Below, piece by piece: positions 36,279-44,643 of a stretch of DNA of 64,000 nucleotides. This DNA comes from Streptomyces caelestis (GTDB lineage: Bacteria; Actinomycetota; Actinomycetes; Streptomycetales; Streptomycetaceae). Position numbers and translations under genes: made by a program. The notes below the pieces were generated by a model. It did no database searches. It was not told where the DNA came from and saw only the letters and a list, made by a program, of their open reading frames with translations. Each line of letters opens with the position of its first letter. The stretch's first letter is position 1. The stretch spans positions 4,340,001 through 4,404,000 of the forward strand of contig NZ_JACHNE010000001.1 of the NCBI RefSeq assembly GCF_014205255.1, read 5' to 3'.

Positions 36279-36743
36279 ATGACAGCGACGGACCCCGCGC
36301 TCACCGCTCTCGCCCAGAGCTGGTGCGCCCTCTCCCTGCTGCACGGGAGGATCGAGGCCCACATCGAGCGCGCCTTGCAGGCCAAGCACGACCTGAGCGC
36401 GCGGGAGTACTCCCTTCTCGACGTGCTGAGCCGGCAGCACGACGGGGACGGAGGGCATCTCCAGATGAAGCAGGTCGCCGACGCGGTCGTCCTCAGTCAG
36501 AGCGCCACCACACGTCTGGTCACCCGGCTCGAGGACCGCGGACTCCTGGAGCGCTACCTCTGCCCCACCGACCGCCGGGGCATCTACACGAACGTCACCG
36601 AGGCAGGCCTCAAGCTGCTCGAGGAGGCCCGACCGACCAACGACGCCGCCCTGCGCGAGGCCCTCGACGAGGCGGCGAAGAATCCCGAGCTGGCCCCCCT
36701 GGTCCGGGCCGTGGAGACGCTGAAGTCTCCGGTTCCCGCCTAG
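36279..36743 (+). CDS. MarR-family regulator
   Basis: 154 residues. The winged helix reads LSAREYSLLDVLSRQH, LQMKQVADAVVLSQSATTRLVTRLEDRGLLER, with wing CPTDRRGIYTNVT. ATG 36279 with GGAGG eight nt upstream. Divergent from the DHA1 exporter, so likely its substrate-sensing repressor. Confidence 0.9.
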   Translation: MTATDPALTALAQSWCALSLLHGRIEAHIERALQAKHDLSAREYSLLDVLSRQHDGDGGHLQMKQVADAVVLSQSATTRLVTRLEDRGLLERYLCPTDRRGIYTNVTEAGLKLLEEARPTNDAALREALDEAAKNPELAPLVRAVETLKSPVPA

Positions 36744-36755
36744 AGGCCGCTCGCA

Positions 36756-36816
36756 CCGGCCGTTCCTGCGGAGAATCCGGCCGCTCCTGCGCAGGTCCGG
36801 CCGTTGCTGCGTAGGG
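36756..36816 (+). repeat. Three tandem ~20-bp repeats
   Basis: CCGGCCGTTCCTGCG, CCGGCCGCTCCTGCG and CCGGCCGTTGCTGCG each begin a 20- or 21-bp unit at 36756, 36777 and 36797. The array lies between the MarR stop and the GNAT start. The last unit overlaps the presumed -10 (TAGGGT, 36812-36817) of the GNAT gene. Confidence 0.65.
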
Positions 36817-36824
36817 TGCGGCCC

Positions 36825-37277
36825 ATGGAAGATCTTGAGATACGGTGCGCGACCGCCGAGGACGTCCCCGCGATCGTCGGCATGCTCGCGGACGACCCTT
36901 TGGGCGCACAGCGCGAGTCACCCAACGACCTCGCCCCCTACCTCACCGCGCTGGAGAGGCTCAGCGCCGACCCGAACCAGCGCCTGGTCGTAGCGGTCCG
37001 GGAGGGCCGTGTCGTCGGCACACTCCAGCTCACGATCATTCCCGGGCTGTCCCGACGCGGTGCGACCAGGTCGATCATCGAAGGCGTACGCGTCCATGCC
37101 GAGGATCGCGGCAGCGGACTGGGAACGCAGCTCATCGAGTGGGCGATCGACGAATCCCGGCAGCAGGGCTGCCAGTTGGTCCAGCTGACCTCCGACGTCA
37201 CACGCACCGACGCCCACCGCTTCTACGAACGGCTCGGTTTCACAGCCTCCCACACGGGCTTCAAGCTTCCGTTGTGA
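36825..37277 (+). CDS. GNAT acetyltransferase, single domain
   Basis: 150 residues. The acetyl-CoA pyrophosphate loop is in VHAEDRGSGLGTQLIEWA and the C-terminal motif is DAHRFYERLGFTASH. Substrate unknown. TAGGGT seven nt before ATG 36825 suggests a leaderless message. The gene ends two nt before a parS-centred palindrome. Confidence 0.9.
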   Translation: MEDLEIRCATAEDVPAIVGMLADDPLGAQRESPNDLAPYLTALERLSADPNQRLVVAVREGRVVGTLQLTIIPGLSRRGATRSIIEGVRVHAEDRGSGLGTQLIEWAIDESRQQGCQLVQLTSDVTRTDAHRFYERLGFTASHTGFKLPL

Positions 37278-37279
37278 CC

Positions 37280-37327
37280 GACGTGGATGGGGCTCTGTTT
37301 CACGTGAAACAGAGCCCCATCCACGTC
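37280..37327. terminator. 48-bp perfect palindrome with parS at its centre
   Basis: Arms 37280-37303 and 37304-37327 are exact reverse complements, without a loop. The centre is a perfect parS (37297-37310); the outer arms (GACGTGGATGGGGCTCT and its complement) do not belong to parS. It lies between the convergent GNAT and beta-lactamase-fold genes, overlapping the latter's downstream side. The RNA would form a 20+ bp hairpin on either strand, so it probably works as a bidirectional terminator as well as a ParB site. Confidence 0.85.
37297..37310. other. parS: parS site (perfect), in the centre of a terminator palindrome
   Basis: GTTTCACGTGAAAC, at the exact centre of symmetry of the 37280-37327 palindrome. 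Confidence 0.9.
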
Positions 37328-37332
37328 ACCGT

Positions 37333-38718
37333 CTAACCGATCCCACGCCACCCCCCGGGGTCGACCCCGCCCGGCACAGAAGCCTCTTCGTCGTACGGCT
37401 GACGCGTGAACACGAACGATCCGAGGTCCAGGTGGCTCACGGACCCGTCCGGCCGCCGTACGGCCCTCAGGAGCTCTCCGGCGTAATAACCCTCCAGGCC
37501 GGTCCAGGTACCGTCGCCGTTCGGGCGGAATCGTGAGCGTCGCCCGTTGCCGGACAGCGGCTCCAGCGAGGCGAGCCCGTCGGCCGTGAGCCGCAGGGCG
37601 AACGCGTACGTCCCCCAGTACCACTGCCCCGTCAGCTCCAACGTCGACGGGTCGACGTCACTCAGCGGCCTCCACGAGGCGGGGATGCGCGGCTCCGCCT
37701 CGGCGACGATACGGACCAGATCGGCGGCAACGGCTGACACCAGTGGGCCCGAAGTGCAGTTGGCCAGCACGACCGCCGCTACGTCGTCCTCCACGCTGAT
37801 GCTCACATTCGCCAGGAAGCCCGGCAGGGATCCGCTGTGCCCCACGAGCAGCCGACCGTGCCGGCGCTGGATCTGCATGCCGAGGCCATAGGCGTCACCG
37901 GACATCACGTCCGCGGCTTCCGCCGGCGCCGCCGGGACCCGCATCTCCCGCAGGGACTCGGCGCTCAGTACCCTCTCGTCGCCCTTCACCAGGAAGGCCG
38001 CGAACCGGGCCAGGTCTGCCGTGGTCGACCAGAGTTGACCGGCGGCTGCCATACGCCCGAGGTCCTCTGCGGGCTCGGGCAGCAGCACGTCGGCCCAGGG
38101 GTGCACGGCCCAGCCACCCGCGTGCGGGGCCTGCGGTCGCGCGCCGGTCCGGTCGAGCCCCAGCGGTTCGAGCACTTCACGCCGTAGAGCCTCCTCCCAG
38201 GAGGTTCCCCGCAACTCCTCCACGAGCGCGCCCAGCAACGTGTAGCCGGGGTTCGAGTAGTGATGCCGTCGGCCGACGGGGTGCAGAAGAGGCTGCTCAC
38301 CGAGTACGTCGGCCAGCTCCGGCCGCAGGGACCCGGGCGTGCGCTCCCACCACGGCCCGGGCGACTCGGCCGCCAGCCCGCCCGTGTGCGCGAGCAGTTG
38401 GGCGATCGTAGCCGCCCCCGCGCCGGTACCCGGCACGTACTTCTCCAGTGGATCCTCTAGCCCGAGCAGCCCCTCGTCCCGCAGGCGCAGCACGAGAACG
38501 GCGGTGAAGGTCTTGGTGATCGAACCGATGCGGTACTGGACGTGCTCGTCGGGCTCTTGCCCGTCCACCGATGTCCGGGCGCCGTGCCACACCGCCCGCC
38601 CGTCCCGGATGACGGCCGCGACCAGCGACGGGGCCCGCCCCTGTGCCTGTGCCAGGGCGATCCGGTGCAGCAGCGCACGACTCGTTGCGGGAAGCAGCTC
38701 TTCCTTGAGTGTCGTCAT
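37333..38718 (-). CDS. Serine beta-lactamase-fold hydrolase (class C/esterase-like)
   Basis: 461 residues. Active-site S-I-T-K (SxxK, ~67), YSNPGY (YxN, ~153) and GHSGS (HxG) are all present. No signal peptide is visible, so a cytoplasmic esterase or D-amino peptidase is likelier than a resistance beta-lactamase. The C-terminal ~110 residues (LTGQWYWGTYAFALRL) form a lipocalin-like extra domain. It ends next to the parS palindrome, upstream neighbour of dnaB's 3' end. Confidence 0.87.
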   Translation of the reverse strand: MTTLKEELLPATSRALLHRIALAQAQGRAPSLVAAVIRDGRAVWHGARTSVDGQEPDEHVQYRIGSITKTFTAVLVLRLRDEGLLGLEDPLEKYVPGTGAGAATIAQLLAHTGGLAAESPGPWWERTPGSLRPELADVLGEQPLLHPVGRRHHYSNPGYTLLGALVEELRGTSWEEALRREVLEPLGLDRTGARPQAPHAGGWAVHPWADVLLPEPAEDLGRMAAAGQLWSTTADLARFAAFLVKGDERVLSAESLREMRVPAAPAEAADVMSGDAYGLGMQIQRRHGRLLVGHSGSLPGFLANVSISVEDDVAAVVLANCTSGPLVSAVAADLVRIVAEAEPRIPASWRPLSDVDPSTLELTGQWYWGTYAFALRLTADGLASLEPLSGNGRRSRFRPNGDGTWTGLEGYYAGELLRAVRRPDGSVSHLDLGSFVFTRQPYDEEASVPGGVDPGGWRGIG

Positions 38719-38777
38719 GGCCCAAGTCCACCTGGCCCGGCCCGGCGAGTCGACCTCATTTCGCCGCCGGCGAGGGC

Positions 38778-40259
38778 TCAGGTCTGCGCCATGTCCACGA
38801 ACCGCGAGTAGTGACCCTGGAAAGCGACCGTGATCGTCGCCGTGGGGCCGTTTCGGTGCTTGGCCACGATCAGGTCGGCCTCGCCCGCGCGTGGCGACTC
38901 CTTTTCGTAGGCGTCCTCGCGGTGCAGCAGGATGACCATGTCGGCGTCCTGCTCGATGGAACCGGACTCACGCAGGTCGGAGACCATCGGCTTCTTGTCC
39001 GTGCGCTGCTCGGGACCACGGTTCAGCTGGGAGAGCGCGATGACCGGGAGCTCCAGCTCCTTGGCCAGCAGCTTGAGGTTACGGGACATGTCCGAGACTT
39101 CCTGCTGACGGCTCTCGGCCCGCTTGGAACCACCGGACTGCATCAGCTGGAGGTAGTCGATGACGACCAGCCGGAGGTCATTGCGCTGCTTGAGGCGGCG
39201 GCACTTGGCGCGGATCTCCATCATCGACAGGTTCGGGGAGTCGTCGATGTAGAGCGGGGCCGCCGAGACGTCCGGCATCCGCCGGGCCAGGCGCGTCCAG
39301 TCCTCGTCCGTCATCGTGCCGGAGCGCATGTGGTGCAGGGCGACCCGGGCTTCAGCGGACAGCAGACGCATCGCGATCTCGTTGCGCCCCATTTCGAGCG
39401 AGAAGATCACGCTCGGCAGGTTGTTCTTGATCGAGGCGGCCCGCGCGAAGTCCAGCGCGAGCGTCGACTTACCCATGGCGGGACGCGCGGCGATGACGAT
39501 CATCTGGCCCGGGTGCAGCCCGTTGGTGAGCGAGTCGAAGTCCGTGAACCCCGTGGGCACACCGGTCATCTCGCCGCTGCGTGAGCCGATCGCCTCGATC
39601 TCGTCGAGCGCGCCCTCCATGATGTCGCCGAGCGGCAGATAGTCCTCGCTGGTGCGCTGCTCGGTGACCGCGTAGATCTCCGCCTGGGCGCGGTTGACGA
39701 TCTCGTCGACGTCGTCGTCGGCCGCGTATCCCATCTGCGTGATGCGTGTACCCGCCTCGACCAGGCGGCGCAGCACGGCCCGCTCGTGGACGATCTCCGC
39801 GTAGTAGGCGGCGTTGGCGGCCGTGGGCACCGTCTGCACGAGGGTGTGCAGATACGAGGCCCCGCCGACCTTGTTGATCTCGCCGCGCTTGGTGAGTTCG
39901 GCGGCGATCGTGATCGGGTCGGCCGGCTCGCCCTTGGCGTAGACGTCGAGAACGGCCTGGTAGATCGTCTCGTGGGCCGGCTTGTAGAAGTCGTGGCCTT
40001 TGAGGATCTCGACGACGTCGGCGATGGCGTCCTTGGAGAGCAGCATGCCGCCGAGGACGGACTGCTCCGCCTCGATGTCCTGCGGCGGTACCCGCTCGAA
40101 CGCCGGGGCGGCGCCGCCGTCCCATGCCCCGTTGTCCCTCCCCCGCTCGTGCTGCTCGTCGCGGCCCCGGGCTCCGTCGCCACGACGGCGGGAAGCGGGC
40201 AGACGATCACTGGGACCGCTGTCGGCCCACGGGTCGTCCAAGGGCTCGGAAATGCTCAC
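38778..40259 (-). CDS. dnaB: Replicative DNA helicase DnaB
   Basis: 493 residues. N-terminal DnaB domain (PPQDIEAEQSVLGGMLLS) and C-terminal RecA-like ATPase with Walker A ARPAMGKSTLALDFAR (~260) and VVIDYLQLM (Walker B). The hexameric helicase of the replication fork, 5'-3'. GTG 40259 follows GGGAGGAGG. The region upstream has DnaA boxes. No intein is present. Confidence 0.97.
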   Translation of the reverse strand: MSISEPLDDPWADSGPSDRLPASRRRGDGARGRDEQHERGRDNGAWDGGAAPAFERVPPQDIEAEQSVLGGMLLSKDAIADVVEILKGHDFYKPAHETIYQAVLDVYAKGEPADPITIAAELTKRGEINKVGGASYLHTLVQTVPTAANAAYYAEIVHERAVLRRLVEAGTRITQMGYAADDDVDEIVNRAQAEIYAVTEQRTSEDYLPLGDIMEGALDEIEAIGSRSGEMTGVPTGFTDFDSLTNGLHPGQMIVIAARPAMGKSTLALDFARAASIKNNLPSVIFSLEMGRNEIAMRLLSAEARVALHHMRSGTMTDEDWTRLARRMPDVSAAPLYIDDSPNLSMMEIRAKCRRLKQRNDLRLVVIDYLQLMQSGGSKRAESRQQEVSDMSRNLKLLAKELELPVIALSQLNRGPEQRTDKKPMVSDLRESGSIEQDADMVILLHREDAYEKESPRAGEADLIVAKHRNGPTATITVAFQGHYSRFVDMAQT

Positions 40260-40442
40260 CGAGCCACCTCCTCCCGTCCGCCGCAGCAGACCTCACCGTG
40301 CCCCTCTTTTCTACGGCACGGCACTGACAAATGAGACGCCCAACTCCGGTTAGCCAACGCCGGTTTTGTGACGCTTTTGAAACCGGCAGACGGAGTGGGC
40401 GCCGGACCACGTTAGGCCTGTCGGCACCGTCAGCCAATCTGG

Positions 40443-40486
40443 TTATCCACAGGCCATGTGGACGACGGCCCAGATGCTGTGGAGAA
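40443..40486. other. DnaA-box-like cluster upstream of dnaB
   Basis: TTATCCACA at 40443-40451 (exact E. coli-type box), TCGTCCACA on the minus strand at 40457-40465 (one mismatch from the Streptomyces consensus) and TTCTCCACA on the minus strand at 40478-40486 (two). They are within 44 bp. Confidence 0.55.
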
Positions 40487-40682
40487 CTCCTCAAAACCTG
40501 TGCACGACCCGGTGGACAGGCCTGTGAACAAGCATCGAGCCGCCTCCAAGAGGTGTCTCTGACCTGCGGCTTTGCCGTCCACCGGCTGTGCAGAAGAAAA
40601 ACTTCCCCAACCGGCGCAAGATCGCTTCGAATGGTGCACAGCAGCGCGCACCGCTAGACGGAAGGTAAGGGGTGCAATACCT

Positions 40683-40719
40683 TTGTATCTCTTACCTGTG
40701 GACGATTAGATTGGTGCAC
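40683..40719 (+). promoter_or_regulatory. Leaderless promoter of the MATE gene with a DnaA box in it
   Basis: TTGTAT (40683-40688), an 18-nt spacer, TAGATT (40707-40712), then seven nt to ATG 40720. A DnaA-like box (TCGTCCACA on the minus strand, 40697-40705) occupies the spacer. Confidence 0.5.
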
Positions 40720-42057
40720 ATGACACAGGCCCCTGCGCGTCGCCGAACCGGCCGGAGACAGCACGACCGAGAGATCGTGGCGTTGGCCGTGCCGGCCTTC
40801 GGCTCCCTCATCGCCGAGCCCCTCTTCCTCATGGCCGATACCGCCATCGTGGGCCATCTGGGCACGGCCCAACTCGCCGGCCTCGGCGTCGCCTCGGCCC
40901 TGCTGATGACGGCCGTCAGTGTCTTCGTCTTCCTCGCCTATGCCACGACAGCGGCGGTCGCGCGTCGCGTCGGCGCAGGTGATCTGCAATCCGCCATCCG
41001 CCAGGGCATGGACGGCATCTGGCTGGCACTGCTCCTCGGCGCTGCCGTCGTCGCCGTCCTCCTGCCGACGGCGTCCACAGTCGTGGACCTCTTCGGCGCC
41101 TCGGATGCGGCGGCTCCCTATGCGACCACGTACCTGCGCATCTCCACGCTCGGCATACCGGCCATGCTCATCGTCCTCGCGGCGACCGGCGTGCTGCGCG
41201 GCCTCCAGGACACCAAGACCCCTCTGTACGTAGCCATCGCCGGCTTCGTCGCCAACGGCGCTCTCAACGCGGGGCTCGTCTACGGCGCCGACCTGGGGAT
41301 CGCCGGCTCCGCCTGGGGCACCGTCATCGCCCAGTGGGGCATGGCCGTGGTCTATCTCGCGGTGGTTCTGCGCGGGGCGCGCAAGCACGGTGCCTCACTT
41401 CGCCCGGACGCCGCCGGGATCAGGGCCTCCGCACAGGCCGGTGTGCCGCTGCTGGTTCGCACTCTCTCCCTGCGGGCGATCCTGATGATCGCCACGGCGG
41501 TCGCCGCCCGTCTCGGGGATGCCGACATCGCCGCACACCAGATCATTCTGTCCCTGTGGAGCCTGCTCGCCTTCGCTCTCGACGCCATCGCCATCGCAGG
41601 CCAGGCCATCATCGGGCGCTACCTCGGAGCCGGTGACGCAGAAGGCGCCCGAGACGCGTGCCGTCGCATGGTCGAGTGGGGGATCGCCGTCGGGGTCGTC
41701 CTCGGCATTCTGGTCGTCATCACCCGCCCGGCGTTCCTGCCCTTGTTCACCAGTGACTCCGCGGTCAAGGACGTGGCGCTGCCCGCCCTGCTCATCGTCG
41801 CCCTCTCACAGCCGATCTCTGGCATCGTCTTCGTCCTGGACGGAGTCCTGATGGGCGCCGGCGACGGCCCGTACCTGGCCTGGGCGATGCTGCTCACTCT
41901 GGCGGTCTTCACCCCGGTCGCTCTGCTGGTGCCGGTGCTGGGCGGTGGGCTCACCGCTCTCTGGGCCACCATGACGCTGATGATGACCGTGCGGATGCTG
42001 ACGCTGTGGCTCCGGACCCGCTCCGGCCGTTGGATCGTGACGGGCGCGACCCTCTGA
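40720..42057 (+). CDS. MATE-family efflux transporter (DinF-like)
   Basis: 445 residues, twelve predicted spans. The sequence EIVALAVPAFGSLIAEPLFLMADTAIVGHLG is the signature of the DinF/MATE family, which exports drugs or other cations using a Na+ or H+ gradient. The start at 40720 is favoured by a promoter placed for a leaderless message. The downstream side has two parS sites and a terminator. Confidence 0.92.
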   Translation: MTQAPARRRTGRRQHDREIVALAVPAFGSLIAEPLFLMADTAIVGHLGTAQLAGLGVASALLMTAVSVFVFLAYATTAAVARRVGAGDLQSAIRQGMDGIWLALLLGAAVVAVLLPTASTVVDLFGASDAAAPYATTYLRISTLGIPAMLIVLAATGVLRGLQDTKTPLYVAIAGFVANGALNAGLVYGADLGIAGSAWGTVIAQWGMAVVYLAVVLRGARKHGASLRPDAAGIRASAQAGVPLLVRTLSLRAILMIATAVAARLGDADIAAHQIILSLWSLLAFALDAIAIAGQAIIGRYLGAGDAEGARDACRRMVEWGIAVGVVLGILVVITRPAFLPLFTSDSAVKDVALPALLIVALSQPISGIVFVLDGVLMGAGDGPYLAWAMLLTLAVFTPVALLVPVLGGGLTALWATMTLMMTVRMLTLWLRTRSGRWIVTGATL

Positions 42058-42075
42058 CCGCCGGACTCACTGGCT

Positions 42076-42089
42076 GTTTCACGTGAAAC
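42076..42089. other. parS: parS site (perfect)
   Basis: GTTTCACGTGAAAC, downstream of the MATE gene, 35 bp from the next parS. The flanks extend the palindrome by one base pair only. Confidence 0.9.
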
Positions 42090-42110
42090 ACGGTGCTTCA
42101 CCAACACGGT

Positions 42111-42124
42111 GTTTCACGTGAAAC
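42111..42124. other. parS: parS site (perfect)
   Basis: GTTTCACGTGAAAC, just before the 42127-42162 terminator. Confidence 0.9.
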
Positions 42125-42126
42125 GA

Positions 42127-42162
42127 CGATGGGGCCGCACCCCGAAGGGCGCGACCCCATCG
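42127..42162. terminator. Bidirectional terminator between MATE and rplI
   Basis: CGATGGGG at 42127-42134 pairs with CCCCATCG at 42155-42162; an inner CCC/GGG stem closes around GAA. Convergent genes on both sides. Confidence 0.85.
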
Positions 42163-42187
42163 CTCACTGTCTCAGCGAGCGCGGCAC

Positions 42188-42634
42188 TCAGGCCGCGACG
42201 ACCTCGATGTTGACCTTGGCGGCAACCTCGGGGTGCAGACGCACGGACGTCTCGTGAGCGCCCAGCGTCTTGATCGGCGAGCCCAGCTCGATGCGGCGCT
42301 TGTCGACCTCGGGGCCACCGGAAGCCTTGATCGCGGAAGCGATGTCGGCCGGGGTGACGGAACCGAAGAGACGACCGGCGTCGCCGGAGCGGACAGCCAG
42401 ACGGACCTTGACGCCCTCGAGCTGGGCCTTCACCTGGTTGGCCTGCTCGATGGTCTGGATCTCGTGGATCTTGCGAGCACGACGGATCTGCTCGACGTCC
42501 TTCTCGCCACCCTTGGTCCAGCGGATAGCGAACTTCCGCGGGATCAGGTAGTTGCGAGCGTAACCGTCCTTGACGTCGACGACGTCGCCCGCGGCACCGA
42601 GGCCGGAGACCTCGTGGGTGAGGATGATCTTCAT
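42188..42634 (-). CDS. rplI: 50S ribosomal protein L9
   Basis: 148 residues. MKIILTHEVSGLGAAGDVVDVKDGYARNYLIPRKFA is the L9 N-terminal signature; the C-terminal domain is complete. Last gene of rpsF-ssb-rpsR-rplI. Confidence 0.98.
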   Translation of the reverse strand: MKIILTHEVSGLGAAGDVVDVKDGYARNYLIPRKFAIRWTKGGEKDVEQIRRARKIHEIQTIEQANQVKAQLEGVKVRLAVRSGDAGRLFGSVTPADIASAIKASGGPEVDKRRIELGSPIKTLGAHETSVRLHPEVAAKVNIEVVAA

Positions 42635-42652
42635 GTGTCGGTCACCCTTCCC

Positions 42653-42889
42653 TTATCGCGCGGTGGAGGTGTAGGGCAGCAGCGCCATCTCACGGCTGTT
42701 CTTGACGGCCGTGGCGACGTCACGCTGGTGCTGCGTGCAGTTGCCGGTCACGCGGCGGGCACGGATCTTGCCGCGGTCGGAAATGAACTTCCGCAGCATG
42801 TTCGTGTCCTTGTAGTCCACGTACGTGACCTTGTCCTTGCAGAAAGCGCAGACCTTCTTCTTCGGCTTGCGCACAGGCGGCTTCGCCAT
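42653..42889 (-). CDS. rpsR: 30S ribosomal protein S18 (zinc-binding C+ form)
   Basis: 78 residues. It keeps the zinc-ribbon ligands (CAFC near residue 14 and the later CTQH), so it is the C+ paralogue. Streptomyces often carry a second, zinc-free S18 elsewhere under Zur control. S18 pairs with S6 on the 30S platform. Confidence 0.97.
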   Translation of the reverse strand: MAKPPVRKPKKKVCAFCKDKVTYVDYKDTNMLRKFISDRGKIRARRVTGNCTQHQRDVATAVKNSREMALLPYTSTAR

Positions 42890-42933
42890 GGTGTATCTCC
42901 TGTGTGATCAAGAAGTTGGGGTGCGAACCCGCC

Positions 42934-43524
42934 CTAGAAGGGGGGCTCGTCCGAGTAGCCGCCGCCACCGCCGCTGCCGCCGGAGCCACCGCCCCAGCCG
43001 CCGCCACCGCCCTGGTTGCCACCGGCGGGAGCGCCGGTCGCCCACGGGTCGTCGGCGGGAGCGCCGCCGCCCTGCTGGCCGCCACCGGGGCCGCCGCCCC
43101 AGCCGCCGCCGCCCTGGGCGCCACCGCCACCGCCGCCGTAACCGCCCTGGCCACCGCGGCCGGTGGTCTTGGTGACCTTGGCCGTGGCATTGCGCAGGCT
43201 GGCGCCGACTTCCTCGACGTCCAGCTCGTAGACCGTGCGCTTGACGCCCTCACGGTCCTCGTAGGACCGCTGCTTCAGCCGGCCCTGCACGATGACGCGC
43301 ATGCCTCGCTGGAGCGACTCGGCGACGTTCTCCGCCGCCTGACGCCAGACCGAGCAGGTCAGGAAGAGGCTCTCGCCGTCCTTCCACTCGTTCGTCTGGC
43401 GGTCGAAGGTGCGGGGAGTGGACGCGACACGGAACTTCGCGACGGCCGCACCGGAGGGGGTGAAGCGCAGCTCGGGGTCGTCGACAAGATTGCCGACCAC
43501 CGTGATGACGGTCTCGCCTGCCAT
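42934..43524 (-). CDS. ssb: Single-stranded DNA-binding protein SSB
   Basis: 196 residues. OB-fold at ~1-110 (ETVITVVGNLVDDPELRFTPSG), then a Gly/Gln-rich linker and the acidic tail SDEPPF that recruits partner proteins. The main replicative SSB, since it sits between rpsF and rpsR. Confidence 0.97.
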   Translation of the reverse strand: MAGETVITVVGNLVDDPELRFTPSGAAVAKFRVASTPRTFDRQTNEWKDGESLFLTCSVWRQAAENVAESLQRGMRVIVQGRLKQRSYEDREGVKRTVYELDVEEVGASLRNATAKVTKTTGRGGQGGYGGGGGGAQGGGGWGGGPGGGQQGGGAPADDPWATGAPAGGNQGGGGGWGGGSGGSGGGGGYSDEPPF

Positions 43525-43595
43525 GGGGGAACCTCTCGGCGGGTTTGCTCTGGCTGCTTGCTACTCGAATCCCGGGATCAGCTGAGCGTGAGAGC

Positions 43596-43886
43596 TCAGT
43601 GGGTCTCGGGACGGAGGACCTTGGTCCGGAGGACCGACTCGTTCAGGTTCATCTGGCGGTCGAGCTCCTTGACGACCGCAGGCTCGGCCTGCAGGTCGAT
43701 GACCGAGTAGATGCCCTCAGGCTTCTTCTTGATCTCGTACGCGAGACGACGACGGCCCCAGGTGTCGACCTTCTCGACCTTTCCGCCGCCGTCACGGACG
43801 ACAGACAGGAAGTTCTCGATCAACGGAGAGACAGCGCGCTCCTCGACCTCGGGGTCGAGGATGACCATCACCTCGTAGTGACGCAT
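43596..43886 (-). CDS. rpsF: 30S ribosomal protein S6
   Basis: 96 residues from ATG 43886 (MRHYEVMVILDPEVEER), with a strong AAAGGAGGT ten nt upstream. The ORF extends upstream to 44207 but the extra part is not coding. First gene of rpsF-ssb-rpsR-rplI. Confidence 0.98.
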   Translation of the reverse strand: MRHYEVMVILDPEVEERAVSPLIENFLSVVRDGGGKVEKVDTWGRRRLAYEIKKKPEGIYSVIDLQAEPAVVKELDRQMNLNESVLRTKVLRPETH

Positions 43887-43914
43887 GTGGAACCCACCTC
43901 CTTTGGACTCAGCG

Positions 43915-43933
43915 GCCACGGTCGTTCCGTGGC
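43915..43933 (-). promoter_or_regulatory. Leader hairpin upstream of rpsF
   Basis: A 7-bp perfect stem (GCCACGG/CCGTGGC) with a 5-nt loop, starting 29 nt before the rpsF ATG. S6:S18 leader motifs regulating rpsF operons occur in several phyla; whether this hairpin is one is a guess. Confidence 0.35.
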
Positions 43934-43940
43934 AGGAGGG

Positions 43941-43960
43941 TTGTGATGCGTTGTGATGCG
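43941..43960. repeat. Exact 10-bp tandem duplication
   Basis: TTGTGATGCG twice in a row, in the rpsF leader/promoter region. Small, may affect spacing of promoter elements. Confidence 0.6.
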
Positions 43961-44160
43961 TAGGCAACGGTATCGGCCACCACTGACAGTCGGGGATTCT
44001 GTGGAGAAGCCCCTGCCGTGACATGGGCAGACACCGGTGCGGACAGTACAGAGTACCCGCACAGCGGCTTGCGGTTGAAATCCGGCCGTCAGGGCAGCCA
44101 ATCTGTACACATCGGGTGTGTATGGCGCTACGATGCGCCGACTTTCGCAGGAGGTGCCCT

Positions 44161-44478
44161 ATGGCACAGGCATTGCGACCCAACACCGCCGGCGGTCTCT
44201 TCGCCACGGACGGCAGGCCCCACCCCCTTCAGGACACCCTGCTCGCGGTGACCCTGGTGCTGGGCATCACGTCGTTCATCACGGCACTCATCGACGAGGA
44301 CCTGCATCTGCTCAGCTCCTGGACCGGCCTGGTGGGCATTCTCACCGGTGCGTACGGCCAGTGGGTCTCGGAGACGACCCGGGAGCGCTTCGGCCTGATC
44401 CTGGGCCTCGGTGCCGCGGGCGTCGGGTTCTTCCTGGGCATGGCGCACGGCGGTCTCTTCGGCGGTCTCTTCGACTGA
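44161..44478 (+). CDS. Small membrane protein, unknown function
   Basis: 105 residues with three hydrophobic stretches: LLAVTLVLGITSFITALI, WTGLVGILTGAYG and FGLILGLGAAGVGFFLGMAHGG. The strong AGGAGGTG before ATG 44161 supports it. Conserved-looking but unassigned; divergent from rpsF. Confidence 0.82.
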   Translation: MAQALRPNTAGGLFATDGRPHPLQDTLLAVTLVLGITSFITALIDEDLHLLSSWTGLVGILTGAYGQWVSETTRERFGLILGLGAAGVGFFLGMAHGGLFGGLFD

Positions 44479-44643
44479 CGCCAGGCACACCCCTTCCGAA
44501 CACCGGGTGACGCCCCGGCCGTCCAGGGCCGGGGCGAAGGTTCCGTACGCCCAACCGGCGCGCATCCAAGGCGCAGTAGGCTTCGCGCGAGAGCCGGAGC
44601 CCCTGACCCTATGGGGACACACCAGCCCGAGGAGCGCCCCGAA

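Larger units (their letters stand above)
40260..40719. other. Divergent gap between dnaB and a MATE gene, DnaA boxes
   Basis: 460 bp with no supported gene. Holds the dnaB promoter, several DnaA-box-like 9-mers between 40443 and 40705, and the MATE promoter. No RNA gene recognised. Confidence 0.5.
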
